The notes under the pieces were generated by a model. The model was not told the DNA's origin and made no database searches. It saw nothing but the letters and a program-made list of their open reading frames with translations. Source: Tersicoccus mangrovi (lineage in GTDB: Bacteria; Actinomycetota; Actinomycetes; Actinomycetales; Micrococcaceae). From it: 64,000 nt of DNA. Numbering within the stretch: the first letter of the stretch is position 1; every line of letters begins with the position of its first letter. Positions 8,588-17,391 of this stretch are shown piece after piece. The DNA lies in contig NZ_JBAJMW010000011.1 of assembly GCF_036881825.1 (NCBI RefSeq), positions 48,403 through 112,402 on the forward strand, written 5' to 3'. Made by a program: the position numbers and the translations under genes.

Positions 8588-8635
8588 GCCGGATCGAACA
8601 CCGAGCCGGATCGAACATTGAGCCGGATCGAACCC
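8585..8635. repeat. Three tandem copies of a 17-bp unit
   Basis: Units at 8585-8601, 8602-8618 and 8619-8635 share the core GAGCCGGATCGAAC and differ in one to three bases. The first overlaps the symporter stop codon. The third unit runs into the duplicated block around the N. Confidence 0.75.
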
Positions 8636-8778
8636 TGAATCCACGGGTCCACCGGCCGCATCCTCGGCAGCGGACCCCGTGGGACGGCGTCCCGGTCCCT
8701 CCNTCGAACCCTGAATCCACGGGTCCACCGGCCGCATCCTCGGCAGCGGACCCCGTGGGACGGCGTCCCGTTCCCTCA
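8628..8778. repeat. 75-bp block duplicated around a single N
   Basis: The sequence from 8628 to 8702 is repeated from 8704 with one internal mismatch (G at 8695, T at 8771) and diverges in the last bases. A single N at 8703 separates the copies. The pattern is what a scaffolder leaves when two overlapping contig ends are joined without merging, so the true chromosome probably has one copy. Confidence 0.8.
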
Positions 8779-8802
8779 CCTGCGGGTGAGGGAACGGGAC
8801 GC
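8763..8802. terminator. Bidirectional terminator-like hairpin
   Basis: A perfect 18-bp stem: GCGTCCCGTTCCCTCACC (8763-8780) pairs with 8785-8802 around TGCG. It lies between the 3' ends of the symporter (+) and the Lrp regulator (-), so it can serve both. Confidence 0.75.
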
Positions 8803-8862
8803 GCTGCGTCGCCCCGGCTCCGCCCCGTCGCGGGTCGGTTCCAGCTCCGGCGCCGGCGGCGG

Positions 8863-9360
8863 TCAGGTTCCGCCGCGGGCCAGTCCCTGGTCGATCAGGG
8901 GGAGCACCCGGTGGGGGATGATCTCGTGCATCGAGATCGACGTGTCGATGCGCATCACGCCGGGGCACGCGAGCATCGCGCCGTGGATGCGGAACAGGTC
9001 CTCGGCGTCGACGCCGACGACGCGCACGAGCAGGTCCGCGGTCCCGGTCGTGCCGTGCGCCTCGACGATCTCGGGGATGCGGCCGAAGGTCTCGGCGATC
9101 GTCTCGAGCTCGGGCTGCTGCACCTGTACCGACATGAACGCCGTGAGCGGGTAGCCGAGCGCCGCCGGGGCCACCTGGTGCGCGAAGGGGAGGAAGGCGC
9201 CGCCCTCCTCGAGCCGCCCCAACCGGCTCTGCACGGTGTTGCGCGACAGACGCAGCCGACCACTGATCGCGACCGCCGTCCGGCGGGGGTGCAGCACCAT
9301 GTCCCGCAGGATCCGCAGATCGGTTGAATCGGCAAGCATCATGGGCTCGACAGTAGCCAT
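8863..9360 (-). CDS. Lrp/AsnC-family regulator, likely of the bkd operon
   Basis: DNA-binding regulator of 165 residues from the ATG at 9360. The N-terminal helix-turn-helix covers about residues 10-60 (ADSTDLRILRDMVLHPRR, then AISGRLRLSRNTVQSRLGRL), and the C-terminal RAM domain, which binds amino acids in Lrp proteins, follows (about 75-155, TADLLVRVVGVDAEDLFRIH). A TTG at 9378 would add six residues. It is divergent from the 2-oxoacid dehydrogenase genes, like BkdR in other bacteria, where branched-chain amino acids or their oxoacids are the signal. Two direct repeats ATGCTCAG (9387-9394, 9404-9411) upstream may be its binding half-sites. Confidence 0.88.
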   Translation of the reverse strand: MATVEPMMLADSTDLRILRDMVLHPRRTAVAISGRLRLSRNTVQSRLGRLEEGGAFLPFAHQVAPAALGYPLTAFMSVQVQQPELETIAETFGRIPEIVEAHGTTGTADLLVRVVGVDAEDLFRIHGAMLACPGVMRIDTSISMHEIIPHRVLPLIDQGLARGGT

Positions 9361-9443
9361 GGTGACCACTTCTGCCAAGCTAGACGATGCTCAGATGTGC
9401 GACATGCTCAGTCGCGTGGCAGATCATTGCGCGGTGTGATGCT

Positions 9444-9459
9444 TGTGAGTAAGTTCACA
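9444..9459. promoter_or_regulatory. Perfect CRP/GlxR palindrome
   Basis: TGTGA (9444-9448), GTAAGT, TCACA (9455-9459) matches the CRP/GlxR consensus TGTGA-N6-TCACA at every defined base. It lies in the 170-base gap between the Lrp gene and the E1 alpha gene, about 75 bases before the latter, so cAMP/CRP-type control of branched-chain catabolism is likely. Confidence 0.7.
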
Positions 9460-9532
9460 GTCAGGCGGCCGACGGAGCCCGCCCGGGTGATGACGCCACC
9501 GCGTCGATCCCGACCCTTGATGCGAAAGCAGC

Positions 9533-10711
9533 GTGTCAGCCGTGTCCGTGAACAGTCTCATCCTCGATGCCCTCAACCAGGGCGGCCAGCTCGTCGACGA
9601 TCTCGTCCAGCTGATCAGCCCCACCGGTGAACGCCGGGTCAATCCCGTCTTCGACGCCCTCGTCGAGGACATCGACGCGGACGGCCTCGCCTCGTTCTAC
9701 GTCGACATGAGCGTCATCCGGCGGATCGACGCGGAGGCGACCGCGCTGCAGCGACAGGGTGAGCTCGGCCTGTGGCCGCCGCTGACCGGCCAGGAGGCCG
9801 CGCAGATCGGCTCCGGCCGGGCCCTCGACGCCCGCGACATGGTCTTCCCGAGCTACCGCGAGCACGGCGTCGCCTACACCCGCGGCGTCGACCCGGTCGA
9901 CATCCTCCGCCTGTGGCGCGGTGCCGCCTCGTGCGGCTGGGACCCGACGGCCACCCAGATGGCCACCCCGCAGATCATCATCGGCGCGCAGACCCTGCAC
10001 GCCACCGGGTATGCGATGGGCATCAAGGCCGAGGGCTCCGACGAGGCCGCCATCGTCTACTTCGGAGACGGTGCCACCAGCCAGGGCGACGTCAACGAGG
10101 CCATGGTCTTCGCGGCCAGCTTCGGCGCGCCCGTGGTGTTCTTCTGTCAGAACAATCAGTGGGCCATCTCCGAGCCCGTGGGCCTGCAGGCGCAGGGCCA
10201 CATCGCCGACCGCGCCCCGGGCTTCGGCATCCCCTCCGTCCGCGTCGACGGCAACGACGTCCTCGCCGTCACCGCGGTGACCCGCAAGGCCCTCGCCCGG
10301 GCCCGCGCGGGACAGGGCCCCTCCTACATCGAGGCGGTCACCTACCGCATGGGCCCGCACACCACGGCCGACGACCCGACGCGCTACGAGGACCGCGGTC
10401 TGCGGGCCGAGTGGGAGGGGCGGGACCCGCTCGCCCGGGTCCGCGCGCTGCTCGCGGCCGAGGGGCACGACGTCGACGCGCTCGACGCCGACGCCACGCG
10501 TGCCGCGGACCGTGCCGCCGCCGGCCTGCGGTCCGGCATCACGTCGATGGCCGACCCGACGCCCGAGAGCCTGTTCGAGCACGTGCTGAGCACGCCGGAC
10601 GCGTGGCTGGAGGACCAGCGCGACCGTTACCTGCTCTACCTGGACTCCGTGCACGGCGAGGTCGACGGCATCGAGGCGGGGCCCACGGCGTCGAGGGGGG
10701 CGCGGGCATGA
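9533..10711 (+). CDS. bkdA: Branched-chain 2-oxoacid dehydrogenase E1 alpha
   Basis: Thiamine-diphosphate-dependent decarboxylase subunit; takes branched-chain 2-oxoacids (or pyruvate) and passes the acyl group to E2 lipoate. The 392-residue product has the ThDP motif running from GDGATSQGDVNEAMVFAA (Gly178) to the Asn pair at 207-208. GTG at 9533 is used; GTGs at 9542 and 9548 are possible. The stop overlaps the E1 beta start in ATGA. The neighbouring carboxylase, acyl-CoA dehydrogenase and Lrp genes favour branched-chain oxoacids over pyruvate. No E3 (dihydrolipoamide dehydrogenase) is encoded here; it must be supplied from elsewhere. Confidence 0.9.
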   Translation: MSAVSVNSLILDALNQGGQLVDDLVQLISPTGERRVNPVFDALVEDIDADGLASFYVDMSVIRRIDAEATALQRQGELGLWPPLTGQEAAQIGSGRALDARDMVFPSYREHGVAYTRGVDPVDILRLWRGAASCGWDPTATQMATPQIIIGAQTLHATGYAMGIKAEGSDEAAIVYFGDGATSQGDVNEAMVFAASFGAPVVFFCQNNQWAISEPVGLQAQGHIADRAPGFGIPSVRVDGNDVLAVTAVTRKALARARAGQGPSYIEAVTYRMGPHTTADDPTRYEDRGLRAEWEGRDPLARVRALLAAEGHDVDALDADATRAADRAAAGLRSGITSMADPTPESLFEHVLSTPDAWLEDQRDRYLLYLDSVHGEVDGIEAGPTASRGARA

Positions 10712-11757
10712 GCACGATGACGATGGCCGGGGCGCTGAACGCGGCGCTCGCGGCCGAGCTGGATCGGGACGAGAAGACCGTCCTGATGGGCGAGGACATC
10801 GGCGCTCTCGGTGGCGTCTTCCGGGTGACCGACGGGCTGCAGGCCCGCTTCGGCAAGCACCGGGTCATGGACACGCCGCTGGCCGAGTCCGGCATCGTCG
10901 GCACCGCGATCGGCCTGGCCATGCGCGGCTTCCGGCCGGTCGTCGAGATCCAGTTCGACGGCTTCGTCTACCCGGCCTTCGACCAGATCGTCTCCAACCT
11001 CGCCAAGCTGCACTACCGCACGCGGGGTGCGGTGACTCTGCCGGTGACCATCCGCATCCCGTTCGGCGGCGGCATCGGCTCCCCAGAACACCACTCGGAG
11101 TCCCCCGAGGCCTACTTCGCCCACACGGCGGGACTCCGGGTGGTCAGCGCTTCCACCCCGCAGGAGGCCTACAGCACGCTGCGTGCGGCCATCGCCTCGG
11201 ACGACCCCGTCGTCTTCCTCGAACCCAAGCGACGCTACTGGGGCAAGGGCGAGGTCGACGACGCGCGGGAGGCCGACCTGACCCGCGCCGCCGTCGTGCG
11301 ACCCGGGACGGACGCCACCGTCATCGCCTACGGGCCGCTCGTGGCCACCGCCCTGGACGCCGCCACCGCGGCCGAGGACGAGGGCGTCGACCTCGAGGTC
11401 ATCGACCTGCGCTCCCTCTACCCGCTCGATCTGGCCACGCTCGAGGCGTCGGTGCGGAAGACGGGGCGGCTGCTCGTCACCCACGAGGCCGGCGAATTCG
11501 GCGGCCTCGGCGCGGAGATCGTCGCCGTCCTCACCACTCGCTGCTTCTACTCGCTGCAGGCGCCGCCCGAACGCGTCACCGGCTTCGACATCCCCTACCC
11601 GCCGGCCCGGCTCGAGGACCACCACCTGCCCGACCTGGACCGCATCCTCGACGCCGTCGACCGGCTCGTCGGGCGCGAGAACTCCCAGACCGGTTCCCGT
11701 TTCGACGCGCTCGCCGGCGCGTCGTCCTCCACCTCCCTGATCGGAGCTGCTTCGTGA
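10708..11757 (+). CDS. bkdB: Branched-chain 2-oxoacid dehydrogenase E1 beta
   Basis: Second subunit of the E1 heterotetramer, completing the thiamine-diphosphate site and the E2 contact. The 349-residue product shows the transketolase pyrimidine-domain features MGEDIGALGGVFRVTDGL, DTPLAESGIVGTAIGLAMRG and EIQFDGFVYPAFDQI, then the C-terminal transketolase domain with ATVIAYGPLV and TGRLLVTHEA. Length is normal for the family. The ATG overlaps the E1 alpha stop, and its own stop overlaps the E2 GTG, so all three are translationally coupled. Confidence 0.93.
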   Translation: MSTMTMAGALNAALAAELDRDEKTVLMGEDIGALGGVFRVTDGLQARFGKHRVMDTPLAESGIVGTAIGLAMRGFRPVVEIQFDGFVYPAFDQIVSNLAKLHYRTRGAVTLPVTIRIPFGGGIGSPEHHSESPEAYFAHTAGLRVVSASTPQEAYSTLRAAIASDDPVVFLEPKRRYWGKGEVDDAREADLTRAAVVRPGTDATVIAYGPLVATALDAATAAEDEGVDLEVIDLRSLYPLDLATLEASVRKTGRLLVTHEAGEFGGLGAEIVAVLTTRCFYSLQAPPERVTGFDIPYPPARLEDHHLPDLDRILDAVDRLVGRENSQTGSRFDALAGASSSTSLIGAAS

Positions 11758-13496
11758 TCCGTGAATTCGCGCTGCCGGACCTCGGCGAGGGCCTGACCGA
11801 GTCCGAGATCGTGAGCTGGAAGGTCACGGAGGGGCAGAGCATCACCCTGAATCAGGTGATCGCCGAGGTCGAGACCGCCAAGGCCGTCGTCCAGCTGCCC
11901 AGCCCGTGGGACGGCGTCGTCCAGCGGCTGCTGCAGGCCGAGGGCACCACCGTGGACGTCGGCACGCCGATCCTCGCCATCGACGTGCCCGCGGCCGACG
12001 GCTCCGGCGACGGTGCCGGTACCGGTGAGGTGGGTGCGGCTCGCCGCGAACCGACCCTCGTCGGTTACGGTGCGGCGCCCGCGGGGAGCGGTCGTCCCAC
12101 CCGGCGGCGCCGGGCCGTGGCCGTCGCCGGTTCCACCGGGTCTGCCGACGATCAGCCGGAGCCGCAGCCGGGCGACGAGCCCGGTCAGCCCGGGGTGCCG
12201 GACGCTCCGCGCGTGCCGCGCGATCCCGACCAGCCGGATCCCGAGCAACCGCAGCCCGACCAGCCGCAGCCGGATCACTCGCGCCCGGAGGAGCCCGGCG
12301 TGCCGCTGCCCGGCCACACGCCGGGCGAGCCCGCCCTGCCCACCGGACCGGACGAGCCCCTGCGCCCGGGTGGCCCGGAGGTCCCCCCGCTGCCCGGCCG
12401 GCCGGACGAGCCGCTCTCCCCGAACGGACCCGAGATCCCGCCCCTGCCCGGTGCGCCCGACCTGCCGCGCCCCGACCAGGACGGCGCGAGCGCCCGCCGT
12501 GGCGGCAGCGGTGCTGCCGTCGACGGGCGCCGCGACGGCCAGCTGCTCGAGCGTCGGCTGAGCACGCCCATCGTGCGCAAACTGGCCCGCGACCTGGGCG
12601 TCGACCTCGAGTCCCTGACCGGCACCGGTCGCGGCGGCCTGGTGACCCGGGACGACGTCACGGCCGCGGCGGCAGCCCCGACCGTGTCGGTGCTCGCCGC
12701 TCCGACTCCGGTGAACGCACCCGCAGCGACGTCCACTTCCGCGTCCGCGGCGGCCGCCGCCACCACGCCGGTGGCACCCGCCGCGGGAGGGCCCGCCCGG
12801 GAGACGCGCGAGCCCATCCGCGGGGTCCGCAAGCACACGGCCGCGGCCATGGTCGCGAGTGCGTTCACCGCCCCGCACGTCACCGAGTTCCTGACGGTCG
12901 ACGTGACGGAGAGCGTCGCCCTGCTCGAGTCGCTGCGCGCGGACCGGGCCTGGCGGGAGGACCGGCCGACGATGACGGCCCTGGTCGCCAAGGCCGTGCT
13001 CGTCGCCCTGCGCCGACACCCGGAACTGAACTCCCGCTGGGACGAGGCCGCCGGCGAGATCGTCCGCTTCGGCTACGTCAACCTCGGCATCGCCGCCGCG
13101 ACGCCCCGCGGGCTCGTCGTTCCGACCATCAAGGACGCGGACGCTCTCGACCTGCGGGCGCTGACGGGCGCCCTGCGCGACCTGACCGCTGCCGCCCGGG
13201 AGGGACGCACGACTCCCGCGGCCCTGAGCGGGGGCACCTTCACGATCTCCAACGTCGGCGTCTTCGGCGTCGACGCGGGCACGCCGATCCTCAACCCCGG
13301 GGAGGCGGGCATCCTGGCGACCGGGCAGGTCCGGCGCACGCCGTGGGAGCACAACGGCCAGATCGCGCTGCGCGACGTGATGACGCTGAGCCTGTCCTTC
13401 GACCACCGGCTCGTCGACGGGGAGGCCGGCTCTCGGTTCCTCGCCGACGTCGGTGCCGTGCTGCGCGCGCCCGGCGCCACGCTGACGCTGGTCTGA
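11754..13496 (+). CDS. bkdC: Dihydrolipoamide acyltransferase E2 with long Pro-rich linker
   Basis: Core acyltransferase of the complex. One lipoyl domain (about residues 1-80) carries the lipoate acceptor Lys43 in EVETAKAVV. A peripheral-subunit-binding domain starts near 268 (LSTPIVRKLARDLGVDLESL). The catalytic domain (about 345-580) has the active-site histidine 551 in SFDHRLVDGEAG. Between the lipoyl and binding domains lies a stretch of about 110 residues (133-243) rich in Pro, Asp and Gly, with a repeated GPE-V/I-PPLPG unit. This brings the total to 580, well above the roughly 400-450 usual for one-lipoyl E2 proteins. GTG start overlaps the E1 beta stop. Confidence 0.92.
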   Translation: MIREFALPDLGEGLTESEIVSWKVTEGQSITLNQVIAEVETAKAVVQLPSPWDGVVQRLLQAEGTTVDVGTPILAIDVPAADGSGDGAGTGEVGAARREPTLVGYGAAPAGSGRPTRRRRAVAVAGSTGSADDQPEPQPGDEPGQPGVPDAPRVPRDPDQPDPEQPQPDQPQPDHSRPEEPGVPLPGHTPGEPALPTGPDEPLRPGGPEVPPLPGRPDEPLSPNGPEIPPLPGAPDLPRPDQDGASARRGGSGAAVDGRRDGQLLERRLSTPIVRKLARDLGVDLESLTGTGRGGLVTRDDVTAAAAAPTVSVLAAPTPVNAPAATSTSASAAAAATTPVAPAAGGPARETREPIRGVRKHTAAAMVASAFTAPHVTEFLTVDVTESVALLESLRADRAWREDRPTMTALVAKAVLVALRRHPELNSRWDEAAGEIVRFGYVNLGIAAATPRGLVVPTIKDADALDLRALTGALRDLTAAAREGRTTPAALSGGTFTISNVGVFGVDAGTPILNPGEAGILATGQVRRTPWEHNGQIALRDVMTLSLSFDHRLVDGEAGSRFLADVGAVLRAPGATLTLV

Positions 13497-13505
13497 CGGG
13501 CACCG

Positions 13506-15134
13506 ATGGACACGCTGACCAGCACCCTCGACGGCGCACTCGACACGGCGGCCGTCGATCCCATGGTCGCCCGGCGCACCGCCGCACACGCCGAGCTCGC
13601 CGCTGAACTGCGGCGCCGCCTGGACGTCGCGGCGCTCGGTGGCTCCGCGGCCTCCCGCAAGCGGCACCGCGACCGCGGCAAGCTGCTGCCCCGGGAACGG
13701 GTCGAGCAGCTGCTCGACGACGGCAGCCCGTTCCTCGAGCTCTCGCCCCTGGCCGCGACCGGGATGTACGACGACGCGTGCCCCGGCGCCGGGCTGATCA
13801 CCGGCATCGGGCTGGTGGCCGGGCGGCCGGTGATGGTCGTGTGCAACGACGCGACCGTCAAGGGCGGCACCTACTACCCGATGACGGTCACCAAGCATCT
13901 GCGGGCCCAGCAGGTGGCGCTCGAGAACCGGCTGCCGTGCCTGTACCTCGTCGACTCCGGCGGCGCGTTCCTGCCGCTGCAGGACGAGGTGTTCCCCGAC
14001 CGTGAGCACTTCGGCCGGATCTTCTACAACCAGGCCAACCTCTCCGCCGCGCGGATCCCGCAGCTTTCCGCCGTCCTCGGGTCGTGCACCGCCGGCGGTG
14101 CCTACGTGCCGGCGATGAGCGACGAGACCGTCATCGTCGCCGAGCAGGGGACCATCTTCCTCGGCGGGCCGCCGCTGGTGAAGGCCGCCATCGGGGAGGA
14201 CATCAGCGCCGAGCAGCTCGGCGGTGGACGTCTGCACACCGGCACGTCCGGGGTCGCGGACCACCTCGCCGACGACGACACCCACGCCCTGCAGATCCTG
14301 CGCGACATCGTCGCCACCCTGCCCGAGCCGGCCGCCCCGGCGTGGACCGTGCGCGCGTCGGTCGAGCCCGCCGTGGACCCCGCGGCCCTGACCGCCGTCG
14401 TGCCCGTCGACACCACCACCCCGTACGACGTGCGCGAGGTGATCGCCCGCCTCGTCGACGGGAGCGCCTTCAGCGAGTTCAAGCGCGACTACGGCTCCAC
14501 CCTGGTCACCGGGTTCGCGCACCTGCACGGCCACCCCGTGGGCATCGTCGCCAACAACGGAGTGCTGTTCAGCGAATCGGCCCTGAAGGGTGCCCACTTC
14601 ATCGAGCTGTGCGACCAGCGTGGCATCCCGCTGATCTTCCTGCAGAACATCACCGGGTTCATGGTCGGCGCCGACGCGGAGGCCGGCGGCATCGCCAAGC
14701 ACGGCGCCAAGATGGTCACCGCCGTCGCCACTTGCCGGGTGCCGAAGCTGACCGTGATCATCGGCGGCTCGTTCGGCGCCGGCAACTACTCGATGTGCGG
14801 CCGCGCCTACGGCCCGCGGTTCCTGTGGATGTGGCCGAACGCCCGGATCTCCGTGATGGGGTCCGCGCAGGCCGCCGCCGTGCTGTCCACGGTGCGGCGT
14901 GACGCCGCCTCCGCGGCGGGGGAGGAGTTCACCGCCGAGGACGAGCGGGCCCTGACCGAGCCGGTCGTCGCGCAGTACGAGCAGCAGGGCAGCCCCTGGT
15001 ACTCGACCGCGCGGCTCTGGGACGACGGCGTCATCGACCCGGCCGACACCCGCACGGTGCTCGGCCTCGCGCTCGACGTCGTCAGCCGGACCCCGCTGCC
15101 CGACGACCACCGCTTCGGCCTGTTCCGGATGTGA
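13506..15134 (+). CDS. mccB: 3-Methylcrotonyl-CoA carboxylase, carboxyltransferase beta subunit
   Basis: Transfers CO2 from carboxybiotin to 3-methylcrotonyl-CoA in leucine breakdown. The 542-residue product has the two crotonase-like halves of acyl-CoA carboxyltransferases, including LLDDGSPFLELSPLAATGMY, DATVKGGTYYPMTVTKHLRA, SGGAFLPLQDEVFPDREHFG, GSCTAGGAYVPAMSDE and the C-terminal GGSFGAGNYSMCGRAYGPRF. These match methylcrotonyl-CoA carboxylase better than propionyl- or acetyl-CoA carboxylases. It starts 9 bases after the E2 stop, so it shares the operon with the oxoacid dehydrogenase; the biotin-bearing partner follows 4 bases downstream. Confidence 0.92.
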   Translation: MDTLTSTLDGALDTAAVDPMVARRTAAHAELAAELRRRLDVAALGGSAASRKRHRDRGKLLPRERVEQLLDDGSPFLELSPLAATGMYDDACPGAGLITGIGLVAGRPVMVVCNDATVKGGTYYPMTVTKHLRAQQVALENRLPCLYLVDSGGAFLPLQDEVFPDREHFGRIFYNQANLSAARIPQLSAVLGSCTAGGAYVPAMSDETVIVAEQGTIFLGGPPLVKAAIGEDISAEQLGGGRLHTGTSGVADHLADDDTHALQILRDIVATLPEPAAPAWTVRASVEPAVDPAALTAVVPVDTTTPYDVREVIARLVDGSAFSEFKRDYGSTLVTGFAHLHGHPVGIVANNGVLFSESALKGAHFIELCDQRGIPLIFLQNITGFMVGADAEAGGIAKHGAKMVTAVATCRVPKLTVIIGGSFGAGNYSMCGRAYGPRFLWMWPNARISVMGSAQAAAVLSTVRRDAASAAGEEFTAEDERALTEPVVAQYEQQGSPWYSTARLWDDGVIDPADTRTVLGLALDVVSRTPLPDDHRFGLFRM

Positions 15135-15138
15135 GGCC

Positions 15139-17391
15139 ATGACGACCGAATCCACTCTCCTGAACCAGGCCGGCACGGACCGGCTGTTCTCCACCGTGCT
15201 CGTCGCCAACCGTGGCGAGATCGCCTGCCGCGTGATCGCGACCCTGCACCGGCTCGGCATCGAGGCCGTCGCCGTCTACAGCGAGGCCGACGCCGGCGCC
15301 CGGCACGTCCGGGAGGCCGACCGCGCCGTGCTCATCGGTCCCGCCGCCGCCCGGCTGAGCTACCTCGACGTCGATGCCGTCGTCCGCGCCGCGAAGGACA
15401 CCGGCGCGCAGGCCATCCACCCCGGCTACGGCTTCCTCTCCGAGAACCCCGAGCTCGCCGACGCGTGCGAGCGGGCCGGGATCGTCCTCATCGGCCCGGG
15501 CAAGCGCGCGCTGGTGACGATGGCCGACAAGATCCGGGCGAAGGCGCACGTCGCCGCCCACGGCGTCCCCGTGGTGCCCGGCGTCGACGACGCGGACCTC
15601 GCGACGGAGGCGGGTACCGGCGTCGATGACGAGGACCGGGACGCGCGACTGATCGCCGCCGCCGACCGCGTCGGCTACCCGCTGCTGGTCAAGCCCTCGG
15701 CCGGGGGCGGCGGCAAGGGCATGGTCGCCGTCACGGAGCCGGCCGCGCTGCCCGCCGCGCTGGCCACGGCCCGGCGCACCGCCGCGGCCGCCTTCGGGGA
15801 CGACAGCCTGCTGCTCGAACGCCTCATCACCTCCCCGCGGCACATCGAGGTGCAGGTGCTCGCCGACGACCACGGGACGGTCATCCACCTGGGGGAGCGC
15901 GAGTGCTCCCTCCAGCGGCGCCACCAGAAGGTGATCGAGGAGGCGCCCTCGCCGCTGATCTCGGCCGCGACCCGCGCCGAGCTGGGCGTTGCCGCCTGCC
16001 GGGCTGCCGCGAGCGTGGACTACCGGGGCGCCGGCACCGTCGAGTTCATCGTCTCCGCCGACGAACCGGACCGCTTCCACTTCCTCGAGATGAACACGCG
16101 GCTGCAGGTCGAGCACCCGGTCACCGAGATGATCACGGGGCTGGACCTGGTCGAGGAGCAGGTGCGCATCGCCGCGGGCCTGCCGCTGCGGATCGGGCAG
16201 GACGACGTCACTCTCACCGGGCACGCCGTCGAGGCCCGGCTCTACGCGGAGGACCCGGCTGCCGGGTTCCTGCCCACCGCCGGGACCGTCGTCGCCCTCG
16301 CCGAACCGGCCGGACCGGGCGTGCGCGTCGACAGTTCCCTGCTGCCCGGTACCGTCGTCGGCACCGACTACGACCCGATGCTCGCCAAGATCATCGCGCA
16401 CGGCGCGGACCGGGGGCAGGCCCTCGACCGGCTCGCGGGTGCGCTCGCGGACACCGTGGTCCTCGGCGTCGGCACCAACGTCGACGCCCTCCAGGCGCTG
16501 ATCGCGCACCCCGACGTCCGGGCCGGCCACCTGGACACGGGCCTGATCGACCGGAGCCTCGAGGAGCTGACCGGGTGGCGTCCCGGCGACGCCGACGTCG
16601 CCGGCATCGCCGTCGCCCTGCTCGTGGCGGAGCGGGACGGGACAGATCGCGCCGCGGAGGGCACCGCACGCGATCGGGGACACCCGCAGGGCCAAGGGAT
16701 CGGGGACGACGGACAACCGTCCCGGTCCCGTGCGCTGGGGGGAACGCCGGACGCCCCGGCGGCGGGGACCTGGTCCCGCGCCGCCGGCTTCCGGCTCGGC
16801 GGTCGGGTCGACCGCCTGCGCCTGCGTGACGGTGACGGCACCGACCGCGTCGTCACCGTCACGCAGGCCACCTCCGGACCTGACGGCGCGGTGACGGCGC
16901 TGGTCGACGGGGAGCCGGTGACGCCGTCCGGCCCCTGGCGGGTCACCGTCGCCGGGGACGCCGTCCACGCCCACGGAGGCGCCGGCACCGGCGGCACCGG
17001 CACGCGGACGTCCGGCGGCCCGGCCGCGTACCCGCACACCGTCACCCTCCACCGGATCGACCGCGCCGCGGCCCTGGCGGCCGCGCGGGCGCGGGCCGTG
17101 CGCGCCGCGACCGGCGTCGATCCCGAGGTGCGCAGCCCCATGCCGGGCACCGTCGTCGCGGTCCTGGCCGAGGCCGGCGCCACCGTCACCGCCGGCGCCC
17201 CGCTGGTCGTGGTCGAGGCCATGAAGATGGAGCACGCCCTCACCGCCCCCGCCGACGGCGTCGTCGCCGTGCACGTCGCCGTGGGCGACCGCGTCGCCGC
17301 CGGCACCGTCGTCGCCGACGTCACCCCCGCCGACGCGACCCCCGCCGACACGACCCCCGAGACCGTTCCGCACGAGGAGAACCCCCGATGA
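15139..17391 (+). CDS. mccA: 3-Methylcrotonyl-CoA carboxylase, biotin carboxylase/carrier alpha subunit
   Basis: Carboxylates its own biotin with ATP and bicarbonate. In the 750-residue product the biotin carboxylase domain spans about 12-460: VANRGEIACRVI, IHPGYGFLSENPELADAC, the ATP-grasp loop KPSAGGGGKGMVAV and MNTRLQVEHPVTE. A less conserved middle region (about 500-660) is Gly/Asp-rich. The biotinyl domain at the C-terminus has EAMKMEHAL with the biotinylated Lys696. The last 20 residues are a Thr/Pro/Asp repeat. The stop overlaps the next ATG. With mccB it forms the carboxylase acting after isovaleryl-CoA dehydrogenation. Confidence 0.94.
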   Translation: MTTESTLLNQAGTDRLFSTVLVANRGEIACRVIATLHRLGIEAVAVYSEADAGARHVREADRAVLIGPAAARLSYLDVDAVVRAAKDTGAQAIHPGYGFLSENPELADACERAGIVLIGPGKRALVTMADKIRAKAHVAAHGVPVVPGVDDADLATEAGTGVDDEDRDARLIAAADRVGYPLLVKPSAGGGGKGMVAVTEPAALPAALATARRTAAAAFGDDSLLLERLITSPRHIEVQVLADDHGTVIHLGERECSLQRRHQKVIEEAPSPLISAATRAELGVAACRAAASVDYRGAGTVEFIVSADEPDRFHFLEMNTRLQVEHPVTEMITGLDLVEEQVRIAAGLPLRIGQDDVTLTGHAVEARLYAEDPAAGFLPTAGTVVALAEPAGPGVRVDSSLLPGTVVGTDYDPMLAKIIAHGADRGQALDRLAGALADTVVLGVGTNVDALQALIAHPDVRAGHLDTGLIDRSLEELTGWRPGDADVAGIAVALLVAERDGTDRAAEGTARDRGHPQGQGIGDDGQPSRSRALGGTPDAPAAGTWSRAAGFRLGGRVDRLRLRDGDGTDRVVTVTQATSGPDGAVTALVDGEPVTPSGPWRVTVAGDAVHAHGGAGTGGTGTRTSGGPAAYPHTVTLHRIDRAAALAAARARAVRAATGVDPEVRSPMPGTVVAVLAEAGATVTAGAPLVVVEAMKMEHALTAPADGVVAVHVAVGDRVAAGTVVADVTPADATPADTTPETVPHEENPR

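Noticed and set aside
8585..8778. Repeats near 8.6 kb as a CRISPR array
   Set aside because: Units are 17 bp with no spacers, and the larger repeat is a contig-end duplication.
11595..15260. A 1221-codon open frame on the minus strand opposite bkdC and mccB
   Set aside because: It mirrors the strongly conserved plus-strand genes, has a composition dominated by Arg/Gly/Asp/Val as expected for antisense GC-rich DNA, and no domain.
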